A program made the position numbers and the translations under genes. Positions 25,715 to 33,121 of a stretch of DNA of 45,327 nt are shown piece by piece. Below the pieces are notes generated by a model. The model saw only the letters and a list, made by a program, of their open reading frames with translations, was not told where the DNA came from and made no database searches. This stretch comes from a virus: positions 1 to 45,327 of IMG/VR virus record IMGVR_UViG_3300044641_004965. One strand, given 5' to 3'. Within the stretch, counting starts at the first letter, position 1. Every line of letters starts with the position of its first letter.

Positions 25715-26113
25715 GTGGAGCAGCTGGACTTCGAACAGGATATGGCCGATCAGGTTGGTTACGAGTTCGACTTCGATGAGATGGTTCGAGAGCAGGAACT
25801 TCGAGAGGCTGAGAACGCTCGAGCCGCAGCCATAGATCAGGTGGAGCGCAATGCTGACGATGAGTGGAGAGAGGCCGCAGCCGAAATCATCATGCGTTTG
25901 GCGCAGACCAGGTCTGTGTTCACTACGGATGATGTGTGGGAGCAGCTGGTGCTTGCTGGATACACGACGCATGAGCCTCGGGCGATGGGAGCGGTGATGC
26001 GGGCCAGCGCAAGGATGGGAGTCATCTGCAAGACTGATCGGGTGGTGAACAGTCGCCGTGCTCAGTGTCACGCAAGACCAGTCGCTGTCTGGCAATCGTT
26101 ATGGAGATCCTGA
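25715..26113 (+). CDS. Probable winged-helix DNA-binding protein
   Basis: GTG 25715 lies behind GGGAGG. Residues 1-60 are acidic and helical; the second half (FTTDDVWEQLVLAGYTTHEP, RAMGAVMRASARMGVICKTD, SRRAQCHARPVAVWQS) has the look of a small winged-helix domain seen in phage proteins near recombination and methylase genes. Specific role unknown. It overlaps the next ATG by one base. Confidence 0.6.
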   Translation: MEQLDFEQDMADQVGYEFDFDEMVREQELREAENARAAAIDQVERNADDEWREAAAEIIMRLAQTRSVFTTDDVWEQLVLAGYTTHEPRAMGAVMRASARMGVICKTDRVVNSRRAQCHARPVAVWQSLWRS

Positions 26114-26934
26114 TGTCAAATTACCCGATCAGAGTGCTTTCTCTCGGCGCTGGAGTGCAATCGACCACGCTGCTACGGATGTGTATTGCCGGTGAACTCG
26201 AACCGATCACTCATGCCGTGTTCTCTGATACCGGCTGGGAGCCACGAGCAGTTTACGACCATCTCGCCAAGATCAGGAAAGAGACAGAGGCGGCGGGCAT
26301 TGAGTTTCATCTCGTTTCGCAAGGCAACATTCGTGACGATGCCCTAAACCCGAATCACCGTTTCGCGTCAATGCCGCTGCACATTCGCAACAAGGATGGC
26401 AAACCGGCTATGGCCCGCAGGCAATGCACAAGTGAGTATAAGTTGAAACCATTGCAGCGGAAGCAACGGGAGATCGCTGGGCTTGCGAAGGGAGAACGAT
26501 GCAAGGAGCATCGGATTACTTCTGTGATCGGCATTTCTTGGGATGAAAGTCAACGGATGAAAGACCCATTCTTCTCTTGGATTCGCAATGAGTACCCTTT
26601 AGTTGATCGCAGGTTGACGCGACAAGATTGTCTAGCGTGGAATGACCGCAACGGTTTTGAACGTCCGCCTAGGTCGTCGTGCATCGGGTGTCCGTTCCAT
26701 AGCGACAAGGAGTGGAGGGCGATCAAAGACGACCCGGAGGACTGGGAAGATGCTATCGCTTTTGACAAGGCGATTCGCAACAGCCATCCGAATAAGAATG
26801 GCGATGCATTGCTTGGCACTGCCTACCTTCACAAGTCTTTGACTCCGTTAGATGAGGTCGATTTCCGAACCATTGAAGAACGGGGACAGGAAACCCTCTT
26901 TGATATGGAATGCGAAGGCATGTGCGGATTATGA
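26113..26934 (+). CDS. PP-loop ATPase, PAPS reductase-like protein
   Basis: This 273-residue protein carries the PP-loop SLGAGVQSTTLLRM (about residues 10-23), a conserved SDTGWEP, the phage-type RRQCTSEYKLKP motif, and a Cys-pair segment CIGCPFHSDKEW. It belongs to the adenine-nucleotide alpha-hydrolase fold (PAPS reductase/DndC superfamily). Phage members have no settled reaction; nucleotide activation or base modification is possible. Its ATG is coupled to the upstream stop, and the stop overlaps the methyltransferase start by four bases, suggesting joint production. Confidence 0.8.
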   Translation: MSNYPIRVLSLGAGVQSTTLLRMCIAGELEPITHAVFSDTGWEPRAVYDHLAKIRKETEAAGIEFHLVSQGNIRDDALNPNHRFASMPLHIRNKDGKPAMARRQCTSEYKLKPLQRKQREIAGLAKGERCKEHRITSVIGISWDESQRMKDPFFSWIRNEYPLVDRRLTRQDCLAWNDRNGFERPPRSSCIGCPFHSDKEWRAIKDDPEDWEDAIAFDKAIRNSHPNKNGDALLGTAYLHKSLTPLDEVDFRTIEERGQETLFDMECEGMCGL

Positions 26935-27866
26935 AAGTCGCGGCCCTATGCGCTGGTTATGGTGGCCTTGAGATGGGTCTCGGACTCGCTGGTGTAGATG
27001 TTGAGCTCACCTGGTATGCCGAGATTGACAAGGCTGCCTCTGAGGTGATGGCCTACCATCATCCTAACATCCCTAATCTTGGGGATCTGACGCAGATCAC
27101 CGACCCGCCACAGGTGGACCTGGTGACCGCAGGGTTCCCGTGTCAGCCGGTTTCTGTGGCTGGGAAACGTAAGGGAGTGAACGATGAACGATGGCTTATC
27201 GACGACGTGTGCCGAGTTGCTCGGGAGACTGGAGCCCAATGGCTTCTGCTGGAGAACGTCTCAGGAATCTTTACTGCCAATCGAGGCGAAGCGTTTCTTA
27301 GAGTCCTCGAAGCGTTGGCCGAAAACGGGTTCTCTGCGGAGTGGACAAGTGTTCGGGCGTCCGACGCTGGTGCCCCGCATGGACGCCTCCGCTGGTTCTG
27401 TCTTGCCTACGCCGAGGGCGCAGAACGGGGAGTCACGGAACATGAACTGCTGGGTGCGACCGTTGGACCAGCCGCAGAATCCGGAAAATGCCATCGGTCG
27501 ACTGCTGCCGACTCCGACGGCACGGGACTGGAAGGACGGACGCCCCTGCGAGAACGTGGAGGAAAACGCGCTGCTGGGTCGGACGGTGTGGCGGCTGACT
27601 TCGGACCCTACGCCGAGGCCATCGCAAGATGGGAACCGATAGTCGGACGGCCAGCTCCTGAACCAGTAGACAGCAAGGGACGTCTGAATCCGGTCTTTGT
27701 GGAGTGGATGATGGGTTTACCGGACGGTTGGGTAAGCAGTCGTTTGGAGGCCCGCACAAGGGCTTTGAAGGTGCTTGGGAACGGTGTCGTTCCACAGCAG
27801 GCAGCAGCTGCCGTGCGAATACTGATTGACCAGTTGGGGAACAAAACAAACGAGGAGGAGAAATGA
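26931..27866 (+). CDS. DNA (cytosine-5) methyltransferase
   Basis: Motifs of C5 methyltransferases appear in order over 311 residues: motif I CAGYGGLEMG, motif IV GFPCQPVSVAGKR with catalytic C71, motif VI ENVSG (E108-N109-V110), motif VIII-type GRLRWFCLAYA, and motif X GNGVVPQQAAA. It transfers a methyl group from SAM to cytosine; the target site cannot be read. The target-recognition region (about 165-250) is Gly/Arg-rich. In this phage 5mC could be the substrate of the TET/JBP-like protein at 35098. A separate restriction partner is absent. Confidence 0.92.
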   Translation: MKVAALCAGYGGLEMGLGLAGVDVELTWYAEIDKAASEVMAYHHPNIPNLGDLTQITDPPQVDLVTAGFPCQPVSVAGKRKGVNDERWLIDDVCRVARETGAQWLLLENVSGIFTANRGEAFLRVLEALAENGFSAEWTSVRASDAGAPHGRLRWFCLAYAEGAERGVTEHELLGATVGPAAESGKCHRSTAADSDGTGLEGRTPLRERGGKRAAGSDGVAADFGPYAEAIARWEPIVGRPAPEPVDSKGRLNPVFVEWMMGLPDGWVSSRLEARTRALKVLGNGVVPQQAAAAVRILIDQLGNKTNEEEK

Positions 27867-28066
27867 CATACCTGAGCCACTATCCGGACGGTTGCACGGA
27901 GCGACACATTGACGAGGCAGCTGGCGTCGACTGTTTTGAGGACTGTGCGGCTGACACAGCAGACGGCTGGAACGGGGATCTCTGTGACTGTGGGGAGCGG
28001 GCAGAGGAGTTGCGGCTGGAAGGCGAAGCGGTTCGGATGGCGTCTAGCCTCGACATCGACTACTGA
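27863..28066 (+). CDS. Small acidic Cys-rich protein
   Basis: ATG 27863 overlaps the methyltransferase stop by four bases. The 67 residues are acidic with several Cys (GCTERHI, DCFEDCAADT, DLCDCGERAEE), suggesting a small metal-binding or disulfide-bonded protein. No family recognised. Coupled to the methyltransferase. Confidence 0.55.
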   Translation: MTYLSHYPDGCTERHIDEAAGVDCFEDCAADTADGWNGDLCDCGERAEELRLEGEAVRMASSLDIDY

Positions 28067-28071
28067 GTCCC

Positions 28072-28440
28072 ATGAACCAGGAACTGACTGATCTCGCCGT
28101 GGAGATGCGCCGGCTCTCATTGCTGGTTGACCGCGCCCTGCAGGTTCTTCGGGAAGCCAGCCGTGATCACTCACAGCACGAGCACCACTATCGCAAGGAG
28201 CGCGGGAAGGCTTGGGCCACTACCGCAGGGCAGGGCATGGTCGTTGCCGAGCGGGAGGCGCTGGTGGACTCGTTGACCGCTGACGCCAGACTGTCTCGGG
28301 ACCTGGCAGCTGGGCTCGAGCGTGCTGCCCTTGAGGCGGTGCGGGCTAGGCGACAGCAGCTCTCAGCGTTGCAGTCGTTGCTGGCCGGCTGGCGTGAGGA
28401 GGCCGCTTTCGGTCGGACTGGTCCTGAACTCCGACCTTAG
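28072..28440 (+). CDS. Coiled-coil protein of unknown function
   Basis: This 122-residue protein is nearly all helix (EMRRLSLLVDRALQVLREAS, HYRKERGKAWATTAGQG, VRARRQQLSALQSLLAGWRE). The YRKERGKAW and QLSALQSLLAG-RxEA segments recur in actinophage hypotheticals. It has no obvious ribosome site, so coupling to the upstream gene is likely. Confidence 0.65.
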   Translation: MNQELTDLAVEMRRLSLLVDRALQVLREASRDHSQHEHHYRKERGKAWATTAGQGMVVAEREALVDSLTADARLSRDLAAGLERAALEAVRARRQQLSALQSLLAGWREEAAFGRTGPELRP

Positions 28441-28460
28441 AAACTTTTCTGTCCTAATAG

Positions 28461-28489
28461 TTGACGCCACGTTTCTAGTGTGTCATAAT
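28461..28489 (+). promoter_or_regulatory. Repeated phage promoter, copy 3
   Basis: TTGACG (28461-28466), a 17-base spacer and CATAAT (28484-28489). It shares the upstream AACTTTTCTG box with copy 1 and the spacer with all copies. The ATG at 28496 lies six bases after the -10. The second internal start of early transcription. Confidence 0.87.
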
Positions 28490-28531
28490 GCTCTTATGGG
28501 AGTTACCCACACGACACAAGGAGCAGTCAAC

Positions 28532-28789
28532 ATGATCCAGAACACAGCATTCTCAATGCCAGCAGCCTACGGGCAGAGCGGTGTCCGCCTCACCGTGGAA
28601 GGCGGCGACAAGATCAGGGTGTGGGGAGAGCCTGCAGGCATGAAGGCCGAGGTTGAACTCAGCCTCAAGAACCATCAGGCGCTGGCGCTCGCAGCCGGCC
28701 TGTTGCGCGATGCCGGACAGAGCGAGTTGGCCGACACGCTTAGCGACGTGATTCGGGACGCCTACCAGCAGGATCTCGCAGAGGCATGA
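28532..28789 (+). CDS. Small unknown protein, first gene behind promoter copy 3
   Basis: ATG 28532 lies behind CACGACACAAGGAGCA (85 residues). An in-frame ATG at 28496, at the predicted transcription start, would add 12 residues (MGVTHTTQGAVN). The protein has two beta segments (GVRLTVEGGDKIRVWGE, KAEVELSLKNHQA) and a helix with SELADTLSDVIRDA. No recognised family. Confidence 0.65.
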   Translation: MIQNTAFSMPAAYGQSGVRLTVEGGDKIRVWGEPAGMKAEVELSLKNHQALALAAGLLRDAGQSELADTLSDVIRDAYQQDLAEA

Positions 28790-28821
28790 GAGCAGCAACC
28801 ACGACACAAGGAGCAAAGAGC

Positions 28822-29115
28822 ATGGACACGACAAAGAGTTTCCATCCGATGAACCGCTACCAGATGGAACTGATCTGCTTTGAATACAACAGGCGGGTGA
28901 GCCAGAACACAGATTGGAATTGGAACGGTGCTGCCGCTGCGATGGCAGACAAGGAGAGCGACGTCGCCTACTACTTGGCTGACATTGCTGAGGAGCTGGG
29001 TTGGAGTTTTTCTCAGGGCGACTTCAAGGAACTCCACGAGTTCTGGCATGAGAACTTCCGTGGACGGCTTGCGAGGCTTGCCAACTTCTACCCGTCGACG
29101 CATGGGGAGGTTTGA
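28822..29115 (+). CDS. Small unknown acidic protein
   Basis: ATG 28822 lies behind CACGACACAAGGAGCA. An in-frame ATG at 28786 overlapping the preceding stop would add MRAATTTQGAKS, the same peptide motif as at the promoter copies. The 97-residue protein is aromatic and acidic (RYQMELICFEYNRRVSQNTD, YYLADIAEELGW). No recognised family. Confidence 0.6.
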   Translation: MDTTKSFHPMNRYQMELICFEYNRRVSQNTDWNWNGAAAAMADKESDVAYYLADIAEELGWSFSQGDFKELHEFWHENFRGRLARLANFYPSTHGEV

Positions 29116-29117
29116 CA

Positions 29118-29555
29118 ATGCAAACGTTCCTACCATCAGCAGACTTCAGGGATTGCGCCACGGTCCTTGACCGTCAGCGTCTTGGCAAGCAGCGAGTTGA
29201 GTGCCTTCAGATTCTGAAGTGCCTGACCGGCTCAGGGACCGGCTGGGCCAACCATCCTGCGGTGCGAATGTGGGAGGGCTGCACAGACGTGCTGGCCGAG
29301 TACGGTCTAGCGATCTGTGATGAGTGGCTCCGGAGAGGGTACAAGGATACTTGCCGAGACAAGATCCTGACCCTGGTTCCTTTCCGGTCGTCAGACCCGA
29401 TGCAGCCATTGTGGATGGGCGACCTGAGACTCCACGTTTCGCACCAGTCGAACCTGATCCGCAAGTTCCCTGAACACTATGGACCGTTCTGGCCGGACGT
29501 ATCTGGGAACCTCCCGTACTTCTGGCCGACCAACGAGAAGGAGATGGCGCAGTGA
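29118..29555 (+). CDS. Pyrimidine-dimer DNA glycosylase-like protein
   Basis: The 145-residue protein follows the Pyr_excise / MSMEG_6728 pattern closely: MQTFLPSADFRDCATVLDRQ, RLGKQRVECLQILKCL, NHPAVRMWEG, LAICDEWLRRGYKDTC, then HVSHQSNLIRKFPEHYGPF. Family members resemble T4 endonuclease V-type repair enzymes, which cut DNA at UV-induced pyrimidine dimers. The role here would be repair of UV damage or of modified bases; activity is not shown by sequence alone. ATG 29118 lies behind GGGGAGG. Confidence 0.82.
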   Translation: MQTFLPSADFRDCATVLDRQRLGKQRVECLQILKCLTGSGTGWANHPAVRMWEGCTDVLAEYGLAICDEWLRRGYKDTCRDKILTLVPFRSSDPMQPLWMGDLRLHVSHQSNLIRKFPEHYGPFWPDVSGNLPYFWPTNEKEMAQ

Positions 29556-30433
29556 GCAAGGCAAACGCAACCTTTGAGGCCATGACAGCAGCGTTCATCG
29601 AACGCATCGAGGAAGGGACTGCTGGCAAGTGGACCAAGCCGTGGATTGATCTCGGGCATGGTCTCCCGAAGAACGCCAGCACCTCAGCCTGCTATCGGGG
29701 AGGCAATGCCCTTATCGCTCTCATCGAGGCCGACACACGAGACTACAGCACCCAATGGTGGGCAACCTACAAGCAGTGGGAGCAGCTGGGCGCGCAGGTT
29801 CAGCGTGGCGAGGGTGGTATCTCTCTAGTGAAATGGGGGATGGCCCAATGCCGAGATCATGGTCCTGAGGAGTCTTGCTCCCGATGTGGACGCATGTACG
29901 CCAGGGGATTCACAGTTTTCAACGCTGATCAGGTTGAGGGTTGGCAAGCGCCGGAGGAGCCGGCTTTGAGCACGCTCGAGCGGCATCAGGCAGCCGACAA
30001 GTTCTTTGAGGCTGTCGGTTCGGCAGTTGAGTATGGCGGTGATCGAGCCTGCTACTCGCCTGCCACTGACATCATCTCAATGCCGACTGCAGACCAGTTC
30101 GCAGATCAGTCAGCGTTCTACGCAACGCTGGCACATGAGCATGGGCATTGGACCGGTCATGAGAGCCGGCTCGGACGGAACCTGGAGGGTCGCTTCGGGT
30201 CGGCTTCCTACGCGATGGAGGAGTTGGTCGCAGAGCTCACAGCAGTGTTTGTCTGCGCAGAGCTGGGCATCACAGCGTTGCCGAGGGAGGACCATTGCGC
30301 CTACCTGGCTCATTGGCTCGAGGTTCTCGCTGAGGATAGTCAGGCTCTGTGGAGAGCATCATCTGAGGCTCAGAAGGCGGCGACGTTCATGCAGGCTTCG
30401 GCAAGCGACAGCATTGCTGAGGTCGCAGCATGA
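29552..30433 (+). CDS. ArdC-like antirestriction protein with zincin domain
   Basis: This 293-residue protein starts at GTG 29552, overlapping the previous stop. The N-terminal region has the ArdC single-strand DNA-binding pattern: TKPWIDLGHGLPKNASTSAC, YRGGNALIAL and a WWATYKQWEQLGAQV-type stretch with RGEGG. Between, RDHGPEESCSRCG (C100, C109, C112) looks like a zinc-ribbon insertion. The C-terminal domain has the metallopeptidase signature LAHEHGHWTGH (H195-E196-x-x-H199) followed by EELVAEL. ArdC proteins protect incoming DNA from restriction. Host target unknown. Confidence 0.8.
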   Translation: MSKANATFEAMTAAFIERIEEGTAGKWTKPWIDLGHGLPKNASTSACYRGGNALIALIEADTRDYSTQWWATYKQWEQLGAQVQRGEGGISLVKWGMAQCRDHGPEESCSRCGRMYARGFTVFNADQVEGWQAPEEPALSTLERHQAADKFFEAVGSAVEYGGDRACYSPATDIISMPTADQFADQSAFYATLAHEHGHWTGHESRLGRNLEGRFGSASYAMEELVAELTAVFVCAELGITALPREDHCAYLAHWLEVLAEDSQALWRASSEAQKAATFMQASASDSIAEVAA

Positions 30434-30711
30434 GGTGGGAGGTGTGGTTCTCGACGGGCGGACTGGTTTTCCTGTCAGCCGTCACGATCTGGGCTACGAG
30501 AGGAATCGCTGTCACGATGCGGCAGCCATGCCCCGACCATTGGTTCGTAGCCGAATCGCCGGTCACGGCCGATGAGCCGTGCCTGCGCTGCTCGTACACA
30601 GCAGCCGACTTGGGCGATGACGTGAACGGAGTCTGGATCGGTGGCCTATGGTGCTGCCCCGATTGCTGGCCTGATTTGGATGAGAGCGACGTCGTCTGGG
30701 GCAACGAATGA
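30430..30711 (+). CDS. Small membrane-anchored Cys-rich protein
   Basis: ATG 30430 overlaps the ArdC-like stop. One hydrophobic N-terminal segment (VWFSTGGLVFLSAVTIWATR) is followed by Cys pairs (PCPDHW, CLRCSY, CCPDCW) that could bind zinc. 93 residues. No recognised family; the membrane call is from hydrophobicity only. Confidence 0.6.
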   Translation: MRWEVWFSTGGLVFLSAVTIWATRGIAVTMRQPCPDHWFVAESPVTADEPCLRCSYTAADLGDDVNGVWIGGLWCCPDCWPDLDESDVVWGNE

Positions 30712-31202
30712 GCGTTTCGCAAACCTGGGAACTAGAGGGCTTCAGGTGCTCGATTTATCAGCGGACCGATGGGAGATGGCAGCATCGCTTGGAGCGTCGA
30801 ACTGCCTGGGGTTGGACTGGTGTTTCCGGCGCAGTCGGAACGCTTGATAGCGTCGTCGTCGGCCTGTTGGACGAGGACCGCTGGGTTGAGGCCCATCCTA
30901 TGCTTTCTCAGGTCGGGCGATGGTGGCTGGCGCTGGACACACAGCATGGCAATAATGAGCCGGTGCATCTGGTCGGCCGAATCTGCCCGGTCGGGGGAAC
31001 CCGATACGTAGTCACCGCTCGTGACGCATCGGGACGCCTATTCGGTGAGGAAACTTTTGAGTCCCCGACTTCAGATGAAGAATCTTTGAAAGATCTAGCA
31101 GTGGCTGCACTCTGCCAGCTGCCGCTAGAGCCAGCAGGCTCGTTGGTCCAGGTGGCCGACAACTGGTTGCTGGCTTTACAAACCAAACAACAAGGAGATT
31201 GA
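30708..31202 (+). CDS. Unknown 164-residue protein
   Basis: ATG 30708 overlaps the previous stop by four bases. The protein is Trp-rich and strand-rich (CSIYQRTDGRWQHRLERRTA, GRWWLALDTQHGNN, YVVTARDASGRLF). No family recognised. It closes this coupled block. Confidence 0.55.
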   Translation: MSVSQTWELEGFRCSIYQRTDGRWQHRLERRTAWGWTGVSGAVGTLDSVVVGLLDEDRWVEAHPMLSQVGRWWLALDTQHGNNEPVHLVGRICPVGGTRYVVTARDASGRLFGEETFESPTSDEESLKDLAVAALCQLPLEPAGSLVQVADNWLLALQTKQQGD

Positions 31203-31208
31203 GAAGGT

Positions 31209-31535
31209 ATGAGCAAAGCACGTTACATCCATTTTGATTCCCTGCTGAACCGGGTCGGAACTGTGGTTTCGGCGCTCGATTTGACGAAGGTGAATCTGCC
31301 GTCCAAGGTCACTTTCTTCATTCACAATCACGACAATCTGGAGGAGCAGGGGTTCAGCGCGATGATGTTGCCAGCCGAAGCGATCGAGTTGGCAATGAAT
31401 CTTCTGATCGCCGCTGAGGAGGCCAAGTCCTTCGATGAGCAGCATTGCCTTCAGGGGTCGCTGCAAGCCGTCGCAGATCTCGCCAGCGATGAGCTTGACG
31501 CCGAGGCAAAGGCAGCAGCAGATGCAGCCCTTTGA
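31209..31535 (+). CDS. Unknown 108-residue protein
   Basis: ATG 31209 has GAGAAGG upstream. It shows beta segments early (ARYIHFDSLLNRVGTVVSAL, SKVTFFIHNHDN) and helices later (AIELAMNLLIAAEEAKSF), ending in an Ala-rich tail. No family recognised. It overlaps the following gene. Confidence 0.55.
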   Translation: MSKARYIHFDSLLNRVGTVVSALDLTKVNLPSKVTFFIHNHDNLEEQGFSAMMLPAEAIELAMNLLIAAEEAKSFDEQHCLQGSLQAVADLASDELDAEAKAAADAAL

Positions 31536-31857
31536 GAATCGGGCCGATCACTCATACGAGGCAGACATTCTTACCTCTGAGCGCCGGGAGTATTACGACT
31601 CGCTCGGAGATCAGGAATCTTGCCGCACACCCGACATTACCAACCAAAGACACAAGAACTTCACGGTCTGGGTTGGTGGTGTTGAGGTCAACGACTACCT
31701 CCTGTCTGAGCAGGATGCACGCTCTGTCGCTGAACGTTGGCGCACGCTGGGCTACGCCGATGTTGCGGTGGCCGCCAGCAGACCAGTGAAGGAGCCTGGC
31801 GGACACTCTGGCAATGGCGGCACCAGCCTGCCTGCGCCTCTACGACCGCACTCATAA
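31522..31857 (+). CDS. Unknown 111-residue protein
   Basis: ATG 31522 lies within the preceding gene's end. The motif FTVWVGGVEVNDYLLSEQDA followed by WRTLGYADVAV appears in actinophage hypotheticals. The C-terminus is Gly/Pro-rich. Function unknown; start codon uncertain, since no strong ribosome site is visible. Confidence 0.5.
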   Translation: MQPFENRADHSYEADILTSERREYYDSLGDQESCRTPDITNQRHKNFTVWVGGVEVNDYLLSEQDARSVAERWRTLGYADVAVAASRPVKEPGGHSGNGGTSLPAPLRPHS

Positions 31858-31863
31858 CCCCGA

Positions 31864-32601
31864 GTGTCAGTTCAAGCGATCTCTTGGGTTCTGACGCACT
31901 CTGCTGCTAAGGGCGCAGCCCGCTGCGTGCTGATCAGCATCGCTAATCATGTTGATCCTGACGGGTCGGGTTGGGTTCATGTTCGTCGTGTGCTTCAGGA
32001 GGCTAACTGCTCTCTTGACTCATACCGTCGGGCTGTGCAAGAGGCGGTAGAGCAAGGTGAACTCGTGAGGGAAACGCACGCTGGTGGTTCTGTCAAGATG
32101 CATGACGCACACCGGCCCAACCTGTTCACGTTCCCAGCTCTGTCTGCGAAGGAGGCACCGGTTGCCGCTGTGAAAAAGCAGCCGGCTATTGACGGGCCAT
32201 CATCGGACGTGTTGAGAGTCTTCGAACGCTGGGTGCTCGCTTCGGGCAGGGACTTGGCAAGGACAAGGTTGACAACGCAGCGGAGGAGGAAGGTGGAGGC
32301 CAGACTTAAGGAGGGTTACTCGGTCAACGAGATCCTGGCCGCCATCGAGGGAGTCCAGCGTTCTCCTTTCCATCAGGGCGCTAACGATACTGGCACTCGA
32401 TACGATGACCTGACCGTGATCTGCCGTGATGGGGCGCAAGTTGAGCGATTCGCTGACCTGGCTGCCGAGCCAGCGGCATCTGAGAAACCGGTGATAGCTC
32501 AACCGCGTGGCTGCGAACTCTGCGACAATGGGTTCATCTTTCATGGCGACAACAGCGTGAGCATCTGCAAATGCACCAGCAACAGTCAGAAGCGTGCGTA
32601 A
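31864..32601 (+). CDS. Replication initiator-like protein with winged helix
   Basis: This 245-residue protein starts at GTG 31864. The N-terminal 90 residues (KGAARCVLISIANHVDPDGS, WVHVRRVLQEANCSLDSYRR) form a winged-helix module of phage replication proteins. Residues about 125-205 (LTTQRRRKVEARLKEGYSVN, EILAAIEGVQRSPFHQGAND, YDDLTVICRDGAQVERF) match the conserved C-terminal region of phage O/DnaT-type proteins. The end has a zinc-ribbon-like CELCDNGFIFHG...CKC. It may load the host helicase at the phage origin. Confidence 0.75.
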   Translation: MSVQAISWVLTHSAAKGAARCVLISIANHVDPDGSGWVHVRRVLQEANCSLDSYRRAVQEAVEQGELVRETHAGGSVKMHDAHRPNLFTFPALSAKEAPVAAVKKQPAIDGPSSDVLRVFERWVLASGRDLARTRLTTQRRRKVEARLKEGYSVNEILAAIEGVQRSPFHQGANDTGTRYDDLTVICRDGAQVERFADLAAEPAASEKPVIAQPRGCELCDNGFIFHGDNSVSICKCTSNSQKRA

Positions 32602-32741
32602 CCTGTGGCGCACTGGTCCCGCCAGACCGTGGTAGTGGGACCAGTGCCTGCGTTCGCTGCGCTAGAAAGCAAGCCAGAGAGCAAGCCTGGAAGGAAGGTT
32701 TGGCAGCAGCTCGAGCCACTTTGACGAGAGAGAGGGAATAG
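32571..32741 (+). CDS. 56-residue zinc-ribbon mini-protein
   Basis: This short frame runs from ATG 32571 to TAG 32739-32741. It has two CxxC knuckles, CVTCGAL (residues 9-15) and CVRCARK (27-33), then a basic helix (QAREQAWKEGLAAARATLTR). It overlaps the end of the replication gene by 31 bases and stops before the HNH gene. The Cys pairs are consistent with a small zinc-binding nucleic-acid protein; function unknown. Similar in design to the small gene at 6015. Confidence 0.5.
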   Translation: MHQQQSEACVTCGALVPPDRGSGTSACVRCARKQAREQAWKEGLAAARATLTRERE

Positions 32742-32748
32742 AAGGCAC

Positions 32749-33120
32749 ATGAAACGAACACCGTTGAAGCGCAACACCGAACTGCGGGGTGACCCGCTCA
32801 AGACGCTGGAATGGCATCAACGCTCACGGAAGGCGCTCGCAAAAGTTTCTGCAAAGCGTAGGGCCGATCTCGGCAGGCGAACTGAGGTTCGAAACGAGGT
32901 GATCGCTCGAGCCGGCGGCCAGTGCGAGTACGCAACTATTGTTCCTGAGGTTGCTTGCAGGCTGCTACCTGGTCGTGGGATGGAGGTCGATGAGCTGCGA
33001 GGTGGCTCCTATCGGGTCACCGAGTGGCTTGATCCGGACCGGTGTCGGCTGGTGTGCCCAGTCCACCATGATTGGAAAACAGCCAACAAGCGTGAACTGT
33101 TGAAGCGTTTGGGGGACTGA
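32749..33120 (+). CDS. HNH-endonuclease-like protein
   Basis: The 123-residue protein starts basic (MKRTPLKRNTELRGDPLKTL), then RNEVIARAGGQCEYA, and CRLVCPVHHDW near the end, the frame of small phage HNH proteins. However, the position where VHEL is usual reads VDEL, so the first His of the HNH motif seems replaced by Asp. It might be a weak or altered nuclease. ATG 32749 lies eight bases after the small zinc gene. Confidence 0.65.
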   Translation: MKRTPLKRNTELRGDPLKTLEWHQRSRKALAKVSAKRRADLGRRTEVRNEVIARAGGQCEYATIVPEVACRLLPGRGMEVDELRGGSYRVTEWLDPDRCRLVCPVHHDWKTANKRELLKRLGD

Positions 33121-33121
33121 A

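Noticed and set aside
26113-26934. Phosphorothioation (Dnd) system suggested by the PP-loop protein
   Set aside because: No DndA/B/D/E-like genes are present and the protein lies with a methylase, not a Dnd cluster.
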